Positions 28,035-37,543 of a DNA stretch of 64,000 nt are shown here, in pieces. A program made the position numbers and the translations under genes. The notes beneath the pieces are model-generated. The model saw nothing but the letters and a program-made list of their open reading frames with translations, did not search any database and was not told where the DNA came from. The first letter of the stretch is position 1; the number at the start of each line of letters is the position of its first letter. This DNA comes from Clostridium sp. D43t1_170807_H7. Lineage in GTDB: Bacteria; Bacillota; Clostridia; Clostridiales; Clostridiaceae. The stretch lies in contig NZ_JADNLK010000005.1 in NCBI RefSeq assembly GCF_015555905.1, positions 62,001 through 126,000 on the forward strand, read 5' to 3'.

Positions 28035-28414
28035 TTAGAACTTTATGGATGACTTATATTTATAGATATATGAGACCACTTATTGCAAATGGTCATCTTT
28101 ATTTAGCACAACCACCTTTATACAAAGTTTATAAAGTTGTAAAAGGTAAGGAAGTATCAAAATATGCATATAGTGATGAAGAATTAGAAAAGGTTAAAAA
28201 GGAAATAGGAAAAGGAGCTTTGATTCAAAGATACAAAGGTCTTGGAGAAATGAATCCAGACCAGCTTTGGGATACTACTTTAAATCCAGAAACTAGAACT
28301 CTTTTCCAAGTTACTATTGAGGATGCAGCTAAGGCAGAAAAAATGGTATCACTTTTAATGGGTGATGTTGTTGAGCCAAGAAAAAATTATATGTATAAGT
28401 ATGCAGAGTTTTAG
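28035..28414 (+). CDS. parE: DNA topoisomerase IV subunit B, exon 2 (residues 524-649)
   Basis: Second part of parE, read in phase with exon 1 once the intron is removed: the split codon A|TT gives Ile524, then RTLWMTYIYRYMRPLI. It supplies the end of the TOPRIM domain, the QPPLYKV strand, and the conserved C-terminus IQRYKGLGEMNPDQLWDTTLNPETR that contacts the A subunit. An ATG exists inside it (28049), but this is an internal methionine and not an independent gene. parC begins 20 bases after its stop. Confidence 0.9.
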
Positions 28415-28434
28415 GAATAGAAAGGAGTTAAATT

Positions 28435-31344
28435 ATGGCTAAGAAGGTACATGACATTCCAAGAGATAATAATATATTAAGAATACCTCTTGAAGAGGCT
28501 ATGCCGGATAACTATCTTCCATATGCTGTTGAGGTTGCAAAGGATAGAGCTCTTCCAGATGTAAGAGATGGATTAAAACCAGTTCATAGAAGAATACTTT
28601 ATGGAGCATATCTTTTAAAGGCTTTTCCTGATAGACCTTATTATAAAAGTGCAAGAATAGTTGGGGATGTACTTGGTAAATTCCACCCACATGGTGATTC
28701 ATCAGTTTATGATGCAATGGTACTTATGGCACAAGATTTTTCAACTAGGGAGCCTTTATTTGATGGGCATGGTAACTTTGGATCTATGGATGGCGATGGA
28801 GCAGCTGCCATGCGTTATACAGAAGCTAGATTATCTAAAATGGCTATGGAAATGCTTAGAGATATAGATAAGGACACAGTTGATATGGTTCCAAACTATT
28901 CAGATAGTGAAATGGAACCTAAGGTATTGCCAGCGAGATATCCAAATCTTTTAGTAAATGGAACATTTGGTATAGCTGTTGGGCTTGCAACTAATATACC
29001 ACCTCATAATTTAGGAGAAGTTACTGATGGAGTACTTGCTTATATAGATAATCCAGAAGTAACAACTAAAGAACTTATGGAGTATATTAAGGCACCAGAT
29101 TTACCTACAGGTGGTGTTCTTATAGGTAAAAATTCTTTATTGTCTGCTTATGAAACAGGAGAAGGAAAGGTTACTTTAAGAGCAAAAACTAATATAGAAA
29201 AACTTGAGAATGGTAGATATGGAATAGTAATTACTGAATTCCCTTATAGAAGAAATAAATCAAAAATACTTCAAACAATATCAGAAATGACTGGTGATAA
29301 GAGACATCAAAAAGCTTTAGAAGCAATTACTGATATTAGAGATGAATCAGATAGAAGTGGTATTAGAGCTGTTGTTGAACTTAAAAAGGCAGCAGATTAT
29401 AATACTGCAGATAAAATATTAAAGTACTTATTTAAGAAAACAGATTTACAATGTAATATAAGTTTTAATATGGTAGCACTTGCAAATGGTAAGCCACAAA
29501 CTATGGGATTAAAGACTATAATAATGCATTATGTTAACCATCAAAAAGATATAGTTACAAAGAGAACTATAAAAGAACTTGCGATGGCAGAAAAAAGATT
29601 CCATATAGTTGAAGGGTTTATTAAAGCAATTGATGTTTTAGATGAAATTATTAAAACTATTAGAGAGTCAAAATCTAAAAAAGATGCAGGTATAAATTTA
29701 GTTGAAAAGTTTGGATTTACAGAAATTCAAGCAGAGGCAATATTAGAGCTTATGCTTTATAGATTAACAGGACTTGAAATAAAGGTATTCCAAAAAGAGT
29801 ATGCAGAGCTTGAAAAAATTATAAAGAGATTAAGAAAAATATTAGCACATGAAAATGAGCTTTTAAAAGTTATAAAAGCTGAATTAAAAGAGATAACTGA
29901 TAGATTTAGGAATCCAAGAAGAACTATGATAGTAGAGGATGATAGTGAGGCTAAGATTGATTTAGAAGAACTTATTGTAGTCGAAGATGTAATGATTACT
30001 TTATCTAAAGATGGATTTATTAAGAGAATTCCAGTAAAAACTTATCAAAGATCAAATGCTAAAGCGGAAGATATAGAATATAGAGAAGGTGATGAATTAA
30101 AGTTCTTATTTAAATCTAATACTACAGAAAACATTCTTTTATTTACTGATAAAGGAAATATGTATCAAGTTAAAGGTATAAATATTCCAGAAGGTAAGTG
30201 GAAAGAAAAAGGAGAAAGAGTAGATTCAATAATTAAGACTTTAAATTTAGATGATGAAAGTATTGTAGAAGCATTCTCAGTTGGAATATTAGACGGAAGT
30301 AAAAGTGTTCAATTTATAACTAATAGGGCTATAATAAAGAAGAGCACTTTAGATAAATTCCAAACTAGTTATAGTAAAATTCAAGCACTAAAATTAAAAG
30401 ACAATGAATATGTATTAAACATAATTTTAATAGACAGTGAAGAAGAAAAACAATTCTTAGAAGTAAAAACTAAATTAGGATTAAAGTTTAGTTTAGAATT
30501 ACCTAAGATAGAAGATACACCAAGAAATATTTTAGGAACTCAATTATTTAATTTAATTGAAAGTGATGAAATTATAAGTATAAAATACGTAGATGAATTC
30601 AAGTTTATGACATTTAGTGTTGGAGTAACTGCAAAAGGTACGTTAAAGGGATTTGCAAAAGCAAAGTCTAGTGATAGACTAAAGGTTAATACAGATTCTT
30701 TAAGCACATTATTATTATTTACTGACAAAGGAAATATGTATAAAGTGCCATCATTCTTAATTTCTAATGTTGTTAAAGAAGAAATTGCCTTAGAAAATAT
30801 AATTGATGGATATTCTAAAAAAGAAAAGATAATTGATATATATTCAGTAAAGAGTTTTAATGAAAAAAATATGGTTTACTTCTTTACTAAAAAGGGTATG
30901 ATAAAGAAGACTTCACTTAAAGAGTATGATATAAACTATTCTTTATGTCAGGCATATAAATTTAAATATGAGAATGATGAAGTAATTTCTGTATGTATAG
31001 AAGAGAATGATGGAGAAATAGTAATTGTAACTAAGAAGGGTATGGCAATTAGATTTTTAAGTGAAAGTGTAAATGCTATGGGAAGAATTGCTTCCGGGGT
31101 TACTGGAATAAGCTTAAAAGAAGATGATGAAGCAATTTCAGGAAGTATACTTTCAGGAATAAATAATAAAGATGAAATAGCTATAGATGACAATAGAGAT
31201 AAAGATATTACTTTAGTAACGAAGAATAAAGAAAAAAAATTAGTAAATATAAAGGACATTAGAATTCAAAACAGAGCTGGAAGAGGAACTAATGTTATGG
31301 TTATTAATTTAGATGATGAAATAATAGAAGTTCAATATAGTTAG
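28435..31344 (+). CDS. parC: DNA topoisomerase IV subunit A
   Basis: DNA-cleaving subunit of 969 aa. The winged-helix domain shows [19 protein letters not shown] with the Ser and Asp of the quinolone-determining region in their drug-sensitive states, and the active tyrosine Tyr128 in [11 protein letters not shown]. Coiled-coil tower follows (about 340-490). The C-terminal beta-pinwheel (from about 510) has repeated blades such as [14 protein letters not shown] and [14 protein letters not shown]. The GyrA box (QRRGGKG), needed for supercoiling, is absent; at its place there is [11 protein letters not shown]. That supports topoisomerase IV rather than gyrase. It is longer than typical ParC. Ribosome site AAAGGAG before ATG 28435. 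Confidence 0.85.
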   Translation: MAKKVHDIPRDNNILRIPLEEAMPDNYLPYAVEVAKDRALPDVRDGLKPVHRRILYGAYLLKAFPDRPYYKSARIVGDVLGKFHPHGDSSVYDAMVLMAQDFSTREPLFDGHGNFGSMDGDGAAAMRYTEARLSKMAMEMLRDIDKDTVDMVPNYSDSEMEPKVLPARYPNLLVNGTFGIAVGLATNIPPHNLGEVTDGVLAYIDNPEVTTKELMEYIKAPDLPTGGVLIGKNSLLSAYETGEGKVTLRAKTNIEKLENGRYGIVITEFPYRRNKSKILQTISEMTGDKRHQKALEAITDIRDESDRSGIRAVVELKKAADYNTADKILKYLFKKTDLQCNISFNMVALANGKPQTMGLKTIIMHYVNHQKDIVTKRTIKELAMAEKRFHIVEGFIKAIDVLDEIIKTIRESKSKKDAGINLVEKFGFTEIQAEAILELMLYRLTGLEIKVFQKEYAELEKIIKRLRKILAHENELLKVIKAELKEITDRFRNPRRTMIVEDDSEAKIDLEELIVVEDVMITLSKDGFIKRIPVKTYQRSNAKAEDIEYREGDELKFLFKSNTTENILLFTDKGNMYQVKGINIPEGKWKEKGERVDSIIKTLNLDDESIVEAFSVGILDGSKSVQFITNRAIIKKSTLDKFQTSYSKIQALKLKDNEYVLNIILIDSEEEKQFLEVKTKLGLKFSLELPKIEDTPRNILGTQLFNLIESDEIISIKYVDEFKFMTFSVGVTAKGTLKGFAKAKSSDRLKVNTDSLSTLLLFTDKGNMYKVPSFLISNVVKEEIALENIIDGYSKKEKIIDIYSVKSFNEKNMVYFFTKKGMIKKTSLKEYDINYSLCQAYKFKYENDEVISVCIEENDGEIVIVTKKGMAIRFLSESVNAMGRIASGVTGISLKEDDEAISGSILSGINNKDEIAIDDNRDKDITLVTKNKEKKLVNIKDIRIQNRAGRGTNVMVINLDDEIIEVQYS

Positions 31345-31345
31345 A

Positions 31346-31406
31346 GAGTTTGAGTTAGTAATTAGTAGAGGAGTTTTATCTGTAATTCGTAATTATTAAC
31401 TCTTAA
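31346..31406. repeat. Hairpin between parC and the DJ-1 gene
   Basis: GAGTTAGTAATTA (31352-31364) pairs with TAATTATTAACTC (31390-31402) with one G.T pair, extended outward by AGTT/AACT. It lacks a T tract; it may be the parC terminator or part of a dispersed palindromic repeat. Confidence 0.55.
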
Positions 31407-31436
31407 CTATAAATTAAATTTAAGGGGTGTATAAAA

Positions 31437-31976
31437 GTGAAGGTTGCAGTTTTATTAGCAGAAGGTTTTGAAACTATTGAAGCATTAACAACAGTTGATA
31501 TTTTAAGAAGAGCAGGTGTTACTTGTAATACTATTGGAACAAAGAGTTTAGAAGTAACTACATCTCATTCAATAACAATAAAAGCTGATAAAGTTTTAAA
31601 TGAAGAAGTTTATGATTATGATGCTGTTGTATTACCAGGTGGAATGCCAGGTGCAGTAAACTTAAGAGATGATGAAAAAGTTAATGAACTTGTAAAGAAA
31701 TTTTATGATGAAGGTAAGATTGTAGCTGCTATATGTGCAGGCCCAATAACTTTTGGGAAGATTGGAATAGTTAATGGTAAAAATGCAACATGTTATCCTG
31801 GTTTTGAAGATCAATTAGTAGGATGCAATTATAAAGAAGAACTTGTAGTTGTTGATGGAAACATTATTACAGGAAGAGGACCAGCAGCTGCAATACCATT
31901 TGCATTTGAAATATTAAATCATGTAGCACCAGAAAAGGTAGAGCAAATTAAAGAAGGAATGCTTTTTAATAGTTAG
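31437..31976 (+). CDS. DJ-1/YajL/PfpI-family protein
   Basis: Protein of 179 aa with the DJ-1 fold. The conserved glutamate is in AEGFETIEA (Glu15 region) and the reactive cysteine Cys100 is in the elbow AAICAGP, with LPGGMPGA before it. Members are described as glyoxalase III/deglycase or chaperone-like proteins protecting against dicarbonyl and oxidative damage; the exact activity is disputed in the literature. Start is GTG 31437 behind AAGGGGTG. It sits alone between two palindromic repeat units (31346-31406 and 31984-32104). Confidence 0.85.
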   Translation: MKVAVLLAEGFETIEALTTVDILRRAGVTCNTIGTKSLEVTTSHSITIKADKVLNEEVYDYDAVVLPGGMPGAVNLRDDEKVNELVKKFYDEGKIVAAICAGPITFGKIGIVNGKNATCYPGFEDQLVGCNYKEELVVVDGNIITGRGPAAAIPFAFEILNHVAPEKVEQIKEGMLFNS

Positions 31977-31983
31977 AAGAGTA

Positions 31984-32104
31984 TTAAGTGATAAGTTAAG
32001 GAGGAAACTCCCTATGGAGTTTATTCAATATAATTTTTAGTAAAGTCAGCGATAGCTGACTTTATTCATTAACTTGAAACTTTAAACTTGTCACTTATCA
32101 CTAA
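31984..32104. repeat. Cloverleaf-like palindromic unit between DJ-1 and recJ
   Basis: An outer stem AGTGATAAGT (31987-31996) with ACTTATCACT (32093-32102) encloses GGAG-GAAA-CTCC (32000-32011), an alternative ACTCC/GGAGT hairpin, and the perfect hairpin AAAGTCAGC-GATA-GCTGACTTT (32042-32063). The last could terminate the DJ-1 transcript. The overall shape resembles dispersed REP/MITE-like units. Confidence 0.6.
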
Positions 32105-32121
32105 ATAAGCGGGGTGGTTTT

Positions 32122-33888
32122 TTGGAAAAATGGATGGTTAGAAATGTTAAATTTAATACAGTGAAATTAGCGCAGGATTTAGGTGTTAGTGAAGTAGTAG
32201 CAAAACTATTAGTTAATAGAGGAATATATAATTTAGATATTGCAAAGGAATTCTTAAATTCATCAATTAATAATTTATATAATGGATTAGATATGCTAGG
32301 TATGAGCGGTGCAGTTGAATTAATGAAAAATAGTATTTTAAATGGTGAAAAAATACTAATAGTAGGAGATTATGACGTTGATGGTGTAATAAGTACTTAT
32401 ATATTGTATACCGCTATAAAAAGGTGTGGTGGAGATGTTAACTTTCATATTCCAGATAGAATTAAAGAAGGGTATGGGATAAATGAAAGTATAATAAGAA
32501 AAGCTAGTGAGGATAAAGTTGACATAATAATAACATGTGATAACGGAATAGCAGCTATAGATCAAGTTAAGTTAGCAAAAGAGCTAGGGATAAAGGTGAT
32601 TATTACTGATCATCATGATGTACCTTTTATTGAAGAAAATGAAGAAAGAAAATATGTAGTTCCAGATGCTGATTTCGTAATAAATCCTAAGCAAGAAAAT
32701 TGTAATTATAAATTTGATAAGATTTGTGGTGCTGGAGTAGCCTATAAATTTATAGAGTGCCTTTATAAAGAGTTTAATATTGATAAGGAAGAACTTTATG
32801 ATTTGCTACAATATGTAGCCATAGCTACTGTATGTGATGTTGTTGATTTAATTTCTGAAAATAGAATAATAGTTAAAGAAGGATTAAAGAGGATAAATAA
32901 CACTAGTAATATAGGGCTTAGAGCTTTATTTAAAGAAACTGGTTTAGAAGATAAAGAAATAACTGTTTATTCTTTAGGGTTTGTTATAGGACCAAGTATA
33001 AATGCATCTGGTAGGCTTGAGCAAGCAGAATGGGCATTGAAAATGCTTTTAAGTGATAATGAAATAGAAGCTAAAGAGTTAGCAGAAAAGCTTAATGATT
33101 TAAATAAAGAAAGACAAGAGTTAACTAAAGAAGGTTTAGAAGAAGCTATTGAAATAATAGAAAAAAATAATATGACTAAAGATAAAGTATTGGTTGTATA
33201 TTTAGAAGATGTTCATGAAAGTATTGCAGGGATAATTGCGGGTAGAGTAAGAGAAAAATATAATCTTCCTACAATTATTTTAACAAAAGCACATGATGGA
33301 GCTAAAGGTTCAGGAAGATCTATTGAAGAATATAATATGTTTGAAGAATTACTTAAGTGCAAAGACTTATTAGGTAAGTTTGGCGGTCATCCAATGGCAG
33401 CAGGAATGTCTATACCAAATGAGAACATAGATGAATTTAGAAATAGATTAAATAATGTTACAACGTTAACTGATGAGGATATAATTCCTAAGGTTTCAAT
33501 TGATATGGGGTTATCATTAAGTCAAATAAATTATGAACTAATAGATCAAATATCATTATTAGAACCTTATGGAAAAGCAAATCCTAAGCCTACTTTTGGA
33601 ATGAAAAAGTTAAAGGTAGTTGAAGCAAGAATATTAGGTAAAAATAGAAATGTTCTTAAATTAAAATTAACAGATGGTAGATTATATATAGAAGGAATAT
33701 ATTTTGGTGATATAGAAGGATTTGAGGAGAGTATAAAGTTAGAATTAGGTGAAGATGAGTATAATAAAGTATTTAGTGGTGCATCTAATAATCTTTATTT
33801 AGATATAATTTGTATGCCAGATATTAATGAGTTTAATGGAAATAAAAAGGTTCAGTTAGTTATAAGTAATTATAGAATTTCAAAATAA
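32122..33888 (+). CDS. recJ: Single-stranded-DNA-specific exonuclease RecJ
   Basis: 5'-3' exonuclease of 588 aa used in recombination and mismatch or base-excision repair. The DHH phosphoesterase motifs are all present: VGDYDVDG (I), TCDNG (II), ITDHHDV (III) and ATVCDVVDL (IV). The DHHA1 motif FGGHPMAAGMS lies near residue 425, and the C-terminal OB domain follows. Length matches RecJ of Firmicutes. I accept the TTG at 32122 because GGGGTGG stands six bases ahead; the next in-frame ATG (32134) would be 17 bases from it. Confidence 0.92.
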   Translation: MEKWMVRNVKFNTVKLAQDLGVSEVVAKLLVNRGIYNLDIAKEFLNSSINNLYNGLDMLGMSGAVELMKNSILNGEKILIVGDYDVDGVISTYILYTAIKRCGGDVNFHIPDRIKEGYGINESIIRKASEDKVDIIITCDNGIAAIDQVKLAKELGIKVIITDHHDVPFIEENEERKYVVPDADFVINPKQENCNYKFDKICGAGVAYKFIECLYKEFNIDKEELYDLLQYVAIATVCDVVDLISENRIIVKEGLKRINNTSNIGLRALFKETGLEDKEITVYSLGFVIGPSINASGRLEQAEWALKMLLSDNEIEAKELAEKLNDLNKERQELTKEGLEEAIEIIEKNNMTKDKVLVVYLEDVHESIAGIIAGRVREKYNLPTIILTKAHDGAKGSGRSIEEYNMFEELLKCKDLLGKFGGHPMAAGMSIPNENIDEFRNRLNNVTTLTDEDIIPKVSIDMGLSLSQINYELIDQISLLEPYGKANPKPTFGMKKLKVVEARILGKNRNVLKLKLTDGRLYIEGIYFGDIEGFEESIKLELGEDEYNKVFSGASNNLYLDIICMPDINEFNGNKKVQLVISNYRISK

Positions 33889-33940
33889 TTTCTTTTTAGT
33901 AGAGGGAGGCAGAGATGTTTCCTTTTATATTAGTTAAAAA

Positions 33941-33974
33941 AATTAACCTCTTAGGATAAAAAATTGACCTCTTA
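33941..33974 (+). promoter_or_regulatory. Direct repeat of 21-bp period upstream of the LytTR promoter
   Basis: AATTAACCTCTTA (33941-33953) and AATTGACCTCTTA (33962-33974) differ at one base. They start exactly 21 bases apart and end 11 bases before the -35 box. Two half-sites two helical turns apart is the layout bound by LytTR-domain regulators, so autoregulation by the adjacent gene is plausible. Confidence 0.55.
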
Positions 33975-33985
33975 CTTAAAGTCCG

Positions 33986-34014
33986 TTTACATGAAAAAAT
34001 AGTTAGAATATAAT
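33986..34014 (+). promoter_or_regulatory. Promoter of the LytTR/LiaF-like operon
   Basis: TTTACA (33986-33991), 17-base spacer, TATAAT (34009-34014), 19 to 25 bases before the start codons. Confidence 0.7.
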
Positions 34015-34038
34015 TTTGGTATGGAGGACAGAGTGAAG

Positions 34039-34494
34039 ATGAAAATACGAATAGAGTTAGAGAATGAAATAGAGGAAAATGAAGTTATTATTAAATGTAG
34101 TGAATTAAGTGAAGAAATAACAAAAATTCAAAGGGTAATTTCGGAGTTAATAGCGGAGAAAAAAGAAATGATATTTTATAAAGATAATACAGAATATTAT
34201 ATATGTATAGATGATGTATTATTTTTTGAAACAGAAGAAAGTTTAATTTATGCACATACATTAAATGAAGTGTATCAGGTTAAGTATAGGCTTTATGAAT
34301 TAGAAGAGATTTTACCAAGGAGTTTTGTTAGAGTATCTAAATCTACAATTTTAAATATTAATCATATTTATTCAATAACTCGTAATATAACATCTTCCAG
34401 TTTAGTAGAGTTTAAAAACACACATAAGAAGGTATATGTATCTAGATCCTATTATAAGGTTTTAAAATTAAAATTATCAGAAAAGAGGCGATAA
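34039..34494 (+). CDS. LytTR-domain DNA-binding regulator
   Basis: Transcription regulator of 151 aa. An N-terminal half of about 55 residues (KIRIELENEIEENEVII..) precedes a LytTR domain (about 55-150) with YYICIDDVLFFETEESLIYAHT and the conserved LPRSFVRVSKSTILNINHI. There is no receiver domain, so it is not phosphorelay controlled; such stand-alone LytTR proteins are often paired with membrane proteins, as here. Start: GGAGG is at 34023-34027. ATG 34039 gives the usual MKIRIE start of the family at a spacing of 11; GTG 34033 has better spacing (5) and adds two residues. The next gene starts one base after the stop. Confidence 0.8.
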   Translation: MKIRIELENEIEENEVIIKCSELSEEITKIQRVISELIAEKKEMIFYKDNTEYYICIDDVLFFETEESLIYAHTLNEVYQVKYRLYELEEILPRSFVRVSKSTILNINHIYSITRNITSSSLVEFKNTHKKVYVSRSYYKVLKLKLSEKRR

Positions 34495-34495
34495 T

Positions 34496-35194
34496 ATGAA
34501 AAAAAGAAATATATTTTGGGGTATATTATTTGTTTTAGGTGCAATTGGTTTAATAGTAGGAAAGATGGGATTTTTATCTGGTGTTAATCCATTTAGTTTA
34601 GGTTTTTCAGTAATTTTATGTGTAATTATTATAAATAGTTTATTTAGATTAAATTATGCAGGAATATTATTTCCAATAGCTTTTCTTTGTATAATATATG
34701 ATAAACAGCTTGGAATAACTTCACTTACTCCATGGACAGTTTTAATTGCAGCTCTTTTTGGAAGTATTGGTCTATCAATGATTTTTCCTAAGAAAACTAA
34801 ATTTTATGAAAAAAAGTCATATTGGAGGGTTGAAGAAGGTGAAAATATAAATATTGAAGATGAAGCTAATATAAAAATTTCTTCAGCTTTTTCAGGGGGG
34901 ACAAAATATATAAATACTGATAAATTTGTAAGTGCTGATATTAGTTGCAAGTATTCAGGTCTTGAGATATATTTTGATAATGCAATAATGGCAGAAGATA
35001 CAGCGCTTCTTAGATTAGATGTATCTTTTTCTGGATTAGAAATATATATTCCAAGGAGTTGGAATGTTGAAAATAGAACTAATGTGTTTTTAGGTGGAAT
35101 TGAAAATAAAAAGTATGGGGATAAGGTATATACTAATACTTTAATATTAACTGGAGATGTTAGACTTTCAGGAGTAGAGATACATTATATATAG
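34496..35194 (+). CDS. LiaF-like membrane protein
   Basis: Protein of 232 aa with four membrane helices in the first 105 residues (IFWGILFVLGAIGLI; FSLGFSVILCVIII; AGILFPIAFLCII; WTVLIAALFGSIGLSMI). A cytoplasmic or surface beta-rich domain follows, with repeated SFSGGTKYI, YSGLEIYFDNA, SFSGLEIYIP and RLSGVEIHY blades. That C-terminal repeat is typical of the LiaF/'cell wall-active antibiotics response' family, which restrains envelope-stress signalling in Bacillus. Its partner here is the LytTR protein and not LiaRS. Role in envelope stress is an inference. Confidence 0.75.
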   Translation: MKKRNIFWGILFVLGAIGLIVGKMGFLSGVNPFSLGFSVILCVIIINSLFRLNYAGILFPIAFLCIIYDKQLGITSLTPWTVLIAALFGSIGLSMIFPKKTKFYEKKSYWRVEEGENINIEDEANIKISSAFSGGTKYINTDKFVSADISCKYSGLEIYFDNAIMAEDTALLRLDVSFSGLEIYIPRSWNVENRTNVFLGGIENKKYGDKVYTNTLILTGDVRLSGVEIHYI

Positions 35195-35200
35195 TTTATA

Positions 35201-35242
35201 AAATAAATAATAGGATGCTTATAAGCATCCTATTATTTATTT
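35201..35242. terminator. Bidirectional intrinsic terminator
   Basis: AAATAAATAATAGGATGCTT pairs perfectly with AAGCATCCTATTATTTATTT around ATA. It serves the LiaF-like gene and the convergent spore-protein gene. Confidence 0.9.
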
Positions 35243-35258
35243 TATTATTTATTGTTTA

Positions 35259-35441
35259 TTATTTTAATCCGTTTTCGTATTGTTCAACCATACGTTTAAC
35301 CATTTCTCCACCAACGCTACCGCATTGTTTAGAAGTTAAGTCACCGTTGTAATCTGTGAAAGGAACTCCCATTTCACTAGAAACTTGGTTCTTGAATTTA
35401 GCTAATTTATCTTTAGCATCTGGTACTAAGTTTTGTGCCAT
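35259..35441 (-). CDS. Small acid-soluble spore protein, alpha/beta type
   Basis: DNA-coating protein of 60 aa made in the forespore; it protects spore DNA and is degraded by the GPR protease on germination. It shows the two conserved parts of the family: KFKNQVSSEMGVPF near the GPR cleavage region and CGSVGGEMVKRMVEQYE at the C-terminus. The strong ribosome site TAAGGAGGTGA precedes ATG 35441. It is monocistronic. The 300-base gap upstream (35442-35741) is A/T-rich; I could not identify a convincing sigma-G promoter in it. The gene is good evidence that the organism forms spores. Confidence 0.93.
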   Translation of the reverse strand: MAQNLVPDAKDKLAKFKNQVSSEMGVPFTDYNGDLTSKQCGSVGGEMVKRMVEQYENGLK

Positions 35442-35741
35442 TTAAATTCACCTCCTTATATCTTTATGTTAATAGCTTATCCAATTAGATAGTTTGTATT
35501 ATATTTAATTAGAGGAAAAGGTGGAAAAATACTGGGTTAGTGGTAGAATATATAGGGATGGTTAACTATTTACAGCTTAAATTTGGTAAATATCTAATAG
35601 ACCTTAGAATTAAGAGTTGAAATTTGGTTAAAATCTTAATAAAAGTCTTCAAGGCAAATATTAAAAATTTGTGTAAAACTATATTATTTTAATAAATACA
35701 ATTAATAATATAGATACATTAATAATCAATGAGGTGTTTTA

Positions 35742-36821
35742 ATGAGTAAGTATAAGATTATAATGACTGGTGGGGGAACAGCAGGGCATGTAACTCCAAA
35801 TTTAGCTTTAGTTCCAAAGTTAAAGGAGAAAGACTTTGAAATAAAGTATATAGGGAGTTATGAGGGAATTGAAAAAGAAATTATAGGTGATGCAGGTATA
35901 CCTTATTATTCAATTTCATCAGGAAAATTAAGAAGATATTTTGATATGAAAAATTTTTCTGACCCATTTAAGGTTATGAAGGGGGTTCTTCAAGCAAGTA
36001 AAATTTTATCAAAAGAAAAACCAGATGTTATTTTCTCAAAGGGTGGATTTGTTGCTGTACCAGTAGTTATAGCTGCATCAATGAAAAAGATACCGGTAGT
36101 ATCTCATGAGTCAGATTTAACACCAGGACTTGCAAATAAATTATCTGCTCCATTTTGTGATAAATTATGTGTAACTTTTAGAGAAAGTTTAAATTATATA
36201 AAAGATGGTAAAGGTGAATTAACAGGTACTCCAATAAGGGAAGAGATATTAAAAGGAAGTAGAATAAGAGGAAAAGAAATTTGCAACTTTAAGCAGGATA
36301 AAGAGGTAATTCTAGTTATAGGTGGTAGTTTAGGTGCAAAGAATATAAATGATGAGGTTAGATATCATATTAATGAAATATTAAAGAACTTTAACGTGAT
36401 TCACATATGTGGAAAAGGAAATTTAGATAAAGCATTAGAAGGACTAGAGGGATATAAACAATTTGAATATGTTAAGGAAGATTTACCACATTTACTTAAA
36501 TATGCTGACTTTATAATTTCTAGGGCTGGAGCAAATGTAATATTTGAATTATTAGCGTTAAAAAAACCAACACTATTAATACCGTTATCTAAGAAAAGTA
36601 GTAGAGGAGATCAAATATTAAATGCTAATTCTTTTGCAAAAGAAGGATATTCATTAGTTTTAGATGAAGATGAAATGATAGAAAAGCATAATTTGATGGA
36701 AAAACTTTCAGAATTACAATTAAGAAAAAATGACTTTGTAAAAAATATGAGTAATAGCCAAATGAAGAATGGTGTTGATGCAATCATAAATGTAATTATG
36801 AATAGTATCAAGAAAAAATAA
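35742..36821 (+). CDS. murG: UDP-GlcNAc:lipid I GlcNAc transferase MurG
   Basis: Peripheral membrane glycosyltransferase of 359 aa that turns lipid I into lipid II in peptidoglycan synthesis. The N-terminal glycine loop is [15 protein letters not shown] (G-x-G-G-x-x-G type), the acceptor region has [11 protein letters not shown] and [13 protein letters not shown], and the C-terminal UDP site shows [11 protein letters not shown] and [24 protein letters not shown]. Length is that of MurG. It stands alone, as in several clostridia, rather than in the mur/fts cluster. Start at ATG 35742 with GAGGTG upstream. Confidence 0.93.
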   Translation: MSKYKIIMTGGGTAGHVTPNLALVPKLKEKDFEIKYIGSYEGIEKEIIGDAGIPYYSISSGKLRRYFDMKNFSDPFKVMKGVLQASKILSKEKPDVIFSKGGFVAVPVVIAASMKKIPVVSHESDLTPGLANKLSAPFCDKLCVTFRESLNYIKDGKGELTGTPIREEILKGSRIRGKEICNFKQDKEVILVIGGSLGAKNINDEVRYHINEILKNFNVIHICGKGNLDKALEGLEGYKQFEYVKEDLPHLLKYADFIISRAGANVIFELLALKKPTLLIPLSKKSSRGDQILNANSFAKEGYSLVLDEDEMIEKHNLMEKLSELQLRKNDFVKNMSNSQMKNGVDAIINVIMNSIKKK

Positions 36822-36877
36822 TTCAGCATATAAAAGTATTCATTAAAAATAAATTTTAAAATATAGATGTAAATAAC

Positions 36878-36905
36878 TTGAAAAAAAATTCTAGTGTTAT
36901 ATAAT
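36878..36905 (+). promoter_or_regulatory. Promoter of the flavodoxin gene
   Basis: TTGAAA (36878-36883), 16-base spacer, TATAAT (36900-36905), 56 bases before the start. Confidence 0.6.
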
Positions 36906-36961
36906 GAAATTGATGGAAAATCTAACATAATAGACCAAACGAAAGTAGAAGAGGTGCTAAA

Positions 36962-37393
36962 ATGAAAAAAGTTTCAATAATATATTGGAGTAATGGTGGA
37001 AATGTCGAAATTATAGCAAATGCTATATGTGAAGGAGCTAGTATAGGAGATGTAGAAGTTGAAACGAAGCATGTGGCAGATGCATCTACTGAAGATGTTT
37101 TAGAAGCAGATGCAGTAGCTTTTGGAAGCCCAGCAATGATAAACGATGATATAGAAGAAATAGATATGAAACCTTTTATTAATAGTTTAAAGGAATTAGA
37201 GATTAGAAATAAACCTTTAGTACTATTTGGATCATGCGGATGGCGTCACACCAAGTTTATTGATAAATGGGAAAATTATATGGAAGACTATGGATTTAAT
37301 GTTTTAGGAAAATTAACAGTTAGAGATTCTGTAGAAAAGGATGATCTAATAAAAGCTAAAGAGTTAGGAAAATTATTGACTTTAGACATATAG
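36962..37393 (+). CDS. Flavodoxin
   Basis: Small FMN electron carrier of 143 aa. The phosphate loop reads YWSNGGNVEIIA (about 8-19), a clostridial variant of T-x-T-G-x-T. The two FMN-flanking loops are FGSPAMINDD and FGSCGWRHTKFID, the latter with the usual Trp. It lies 150 bases upstream of pyruvate:ferredoxin oxidoreductase and probably takes electrons from it when iron is short. Start ATG 36962, behind AGAGGTG. Confidence 0.9.
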   Translation: MKKVSIIYWSNGGNVEIIANAICEGASIGDVEVETKHVADASTEDVLEADAVAFGSPAMINDDIEEIDMKPFINSLKELEIRNKPLVLFGSCGWRHTKFIDKWENYMEDYGFNVLGKLTVRDSVEKDDLIKAKELGKLLTLDI

Positions 37394-37440
37394 TTTAAAG
37401 TTAGATCATATCTACTAAATAAAAAAATATAAAGTTTATG

Positions 37441-37512
37441 TAAGCAACAGTGGTATATTATTGAAATTAAATATAGTTTATTTCGATATATACCATATTC
37501 TTTATATGCTTA
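37441..37512. repeat. Nested inverted repeat upstream of the PFOR gene
   Basis: TGGTATATTATTGAAAT (37451-37467) pairs imperfectly with ATTTCGATATATACCA (37480-37495). Around it TAAGCA (37441-37446) pairs with TGCTTA (37507-37512). It lies in the promoter/leader just before nifJ and could be an operator or an mRNA stem. Confidence 0.5.
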
Positions 37513-37543
37513 AATTAAAAAAAAGGGAAGCGAGGTAGAGAAG

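Noticed and set aside
28049..28414. Separate short topoisomerase gene after the intron
   Set aside because: It is exon 2 of parE; removing the intron joins it in frame to exon 1, and its ATG is an internal Met without a ribosome site.
23705..31344. gyrB-gyrA pair
   Set aside because: The A subunit lacks a GyrA box and the locus lacks dnaA/dnaN/recF, so parE-parC fits better, though sequence alone cannot fully exclude gyrase.
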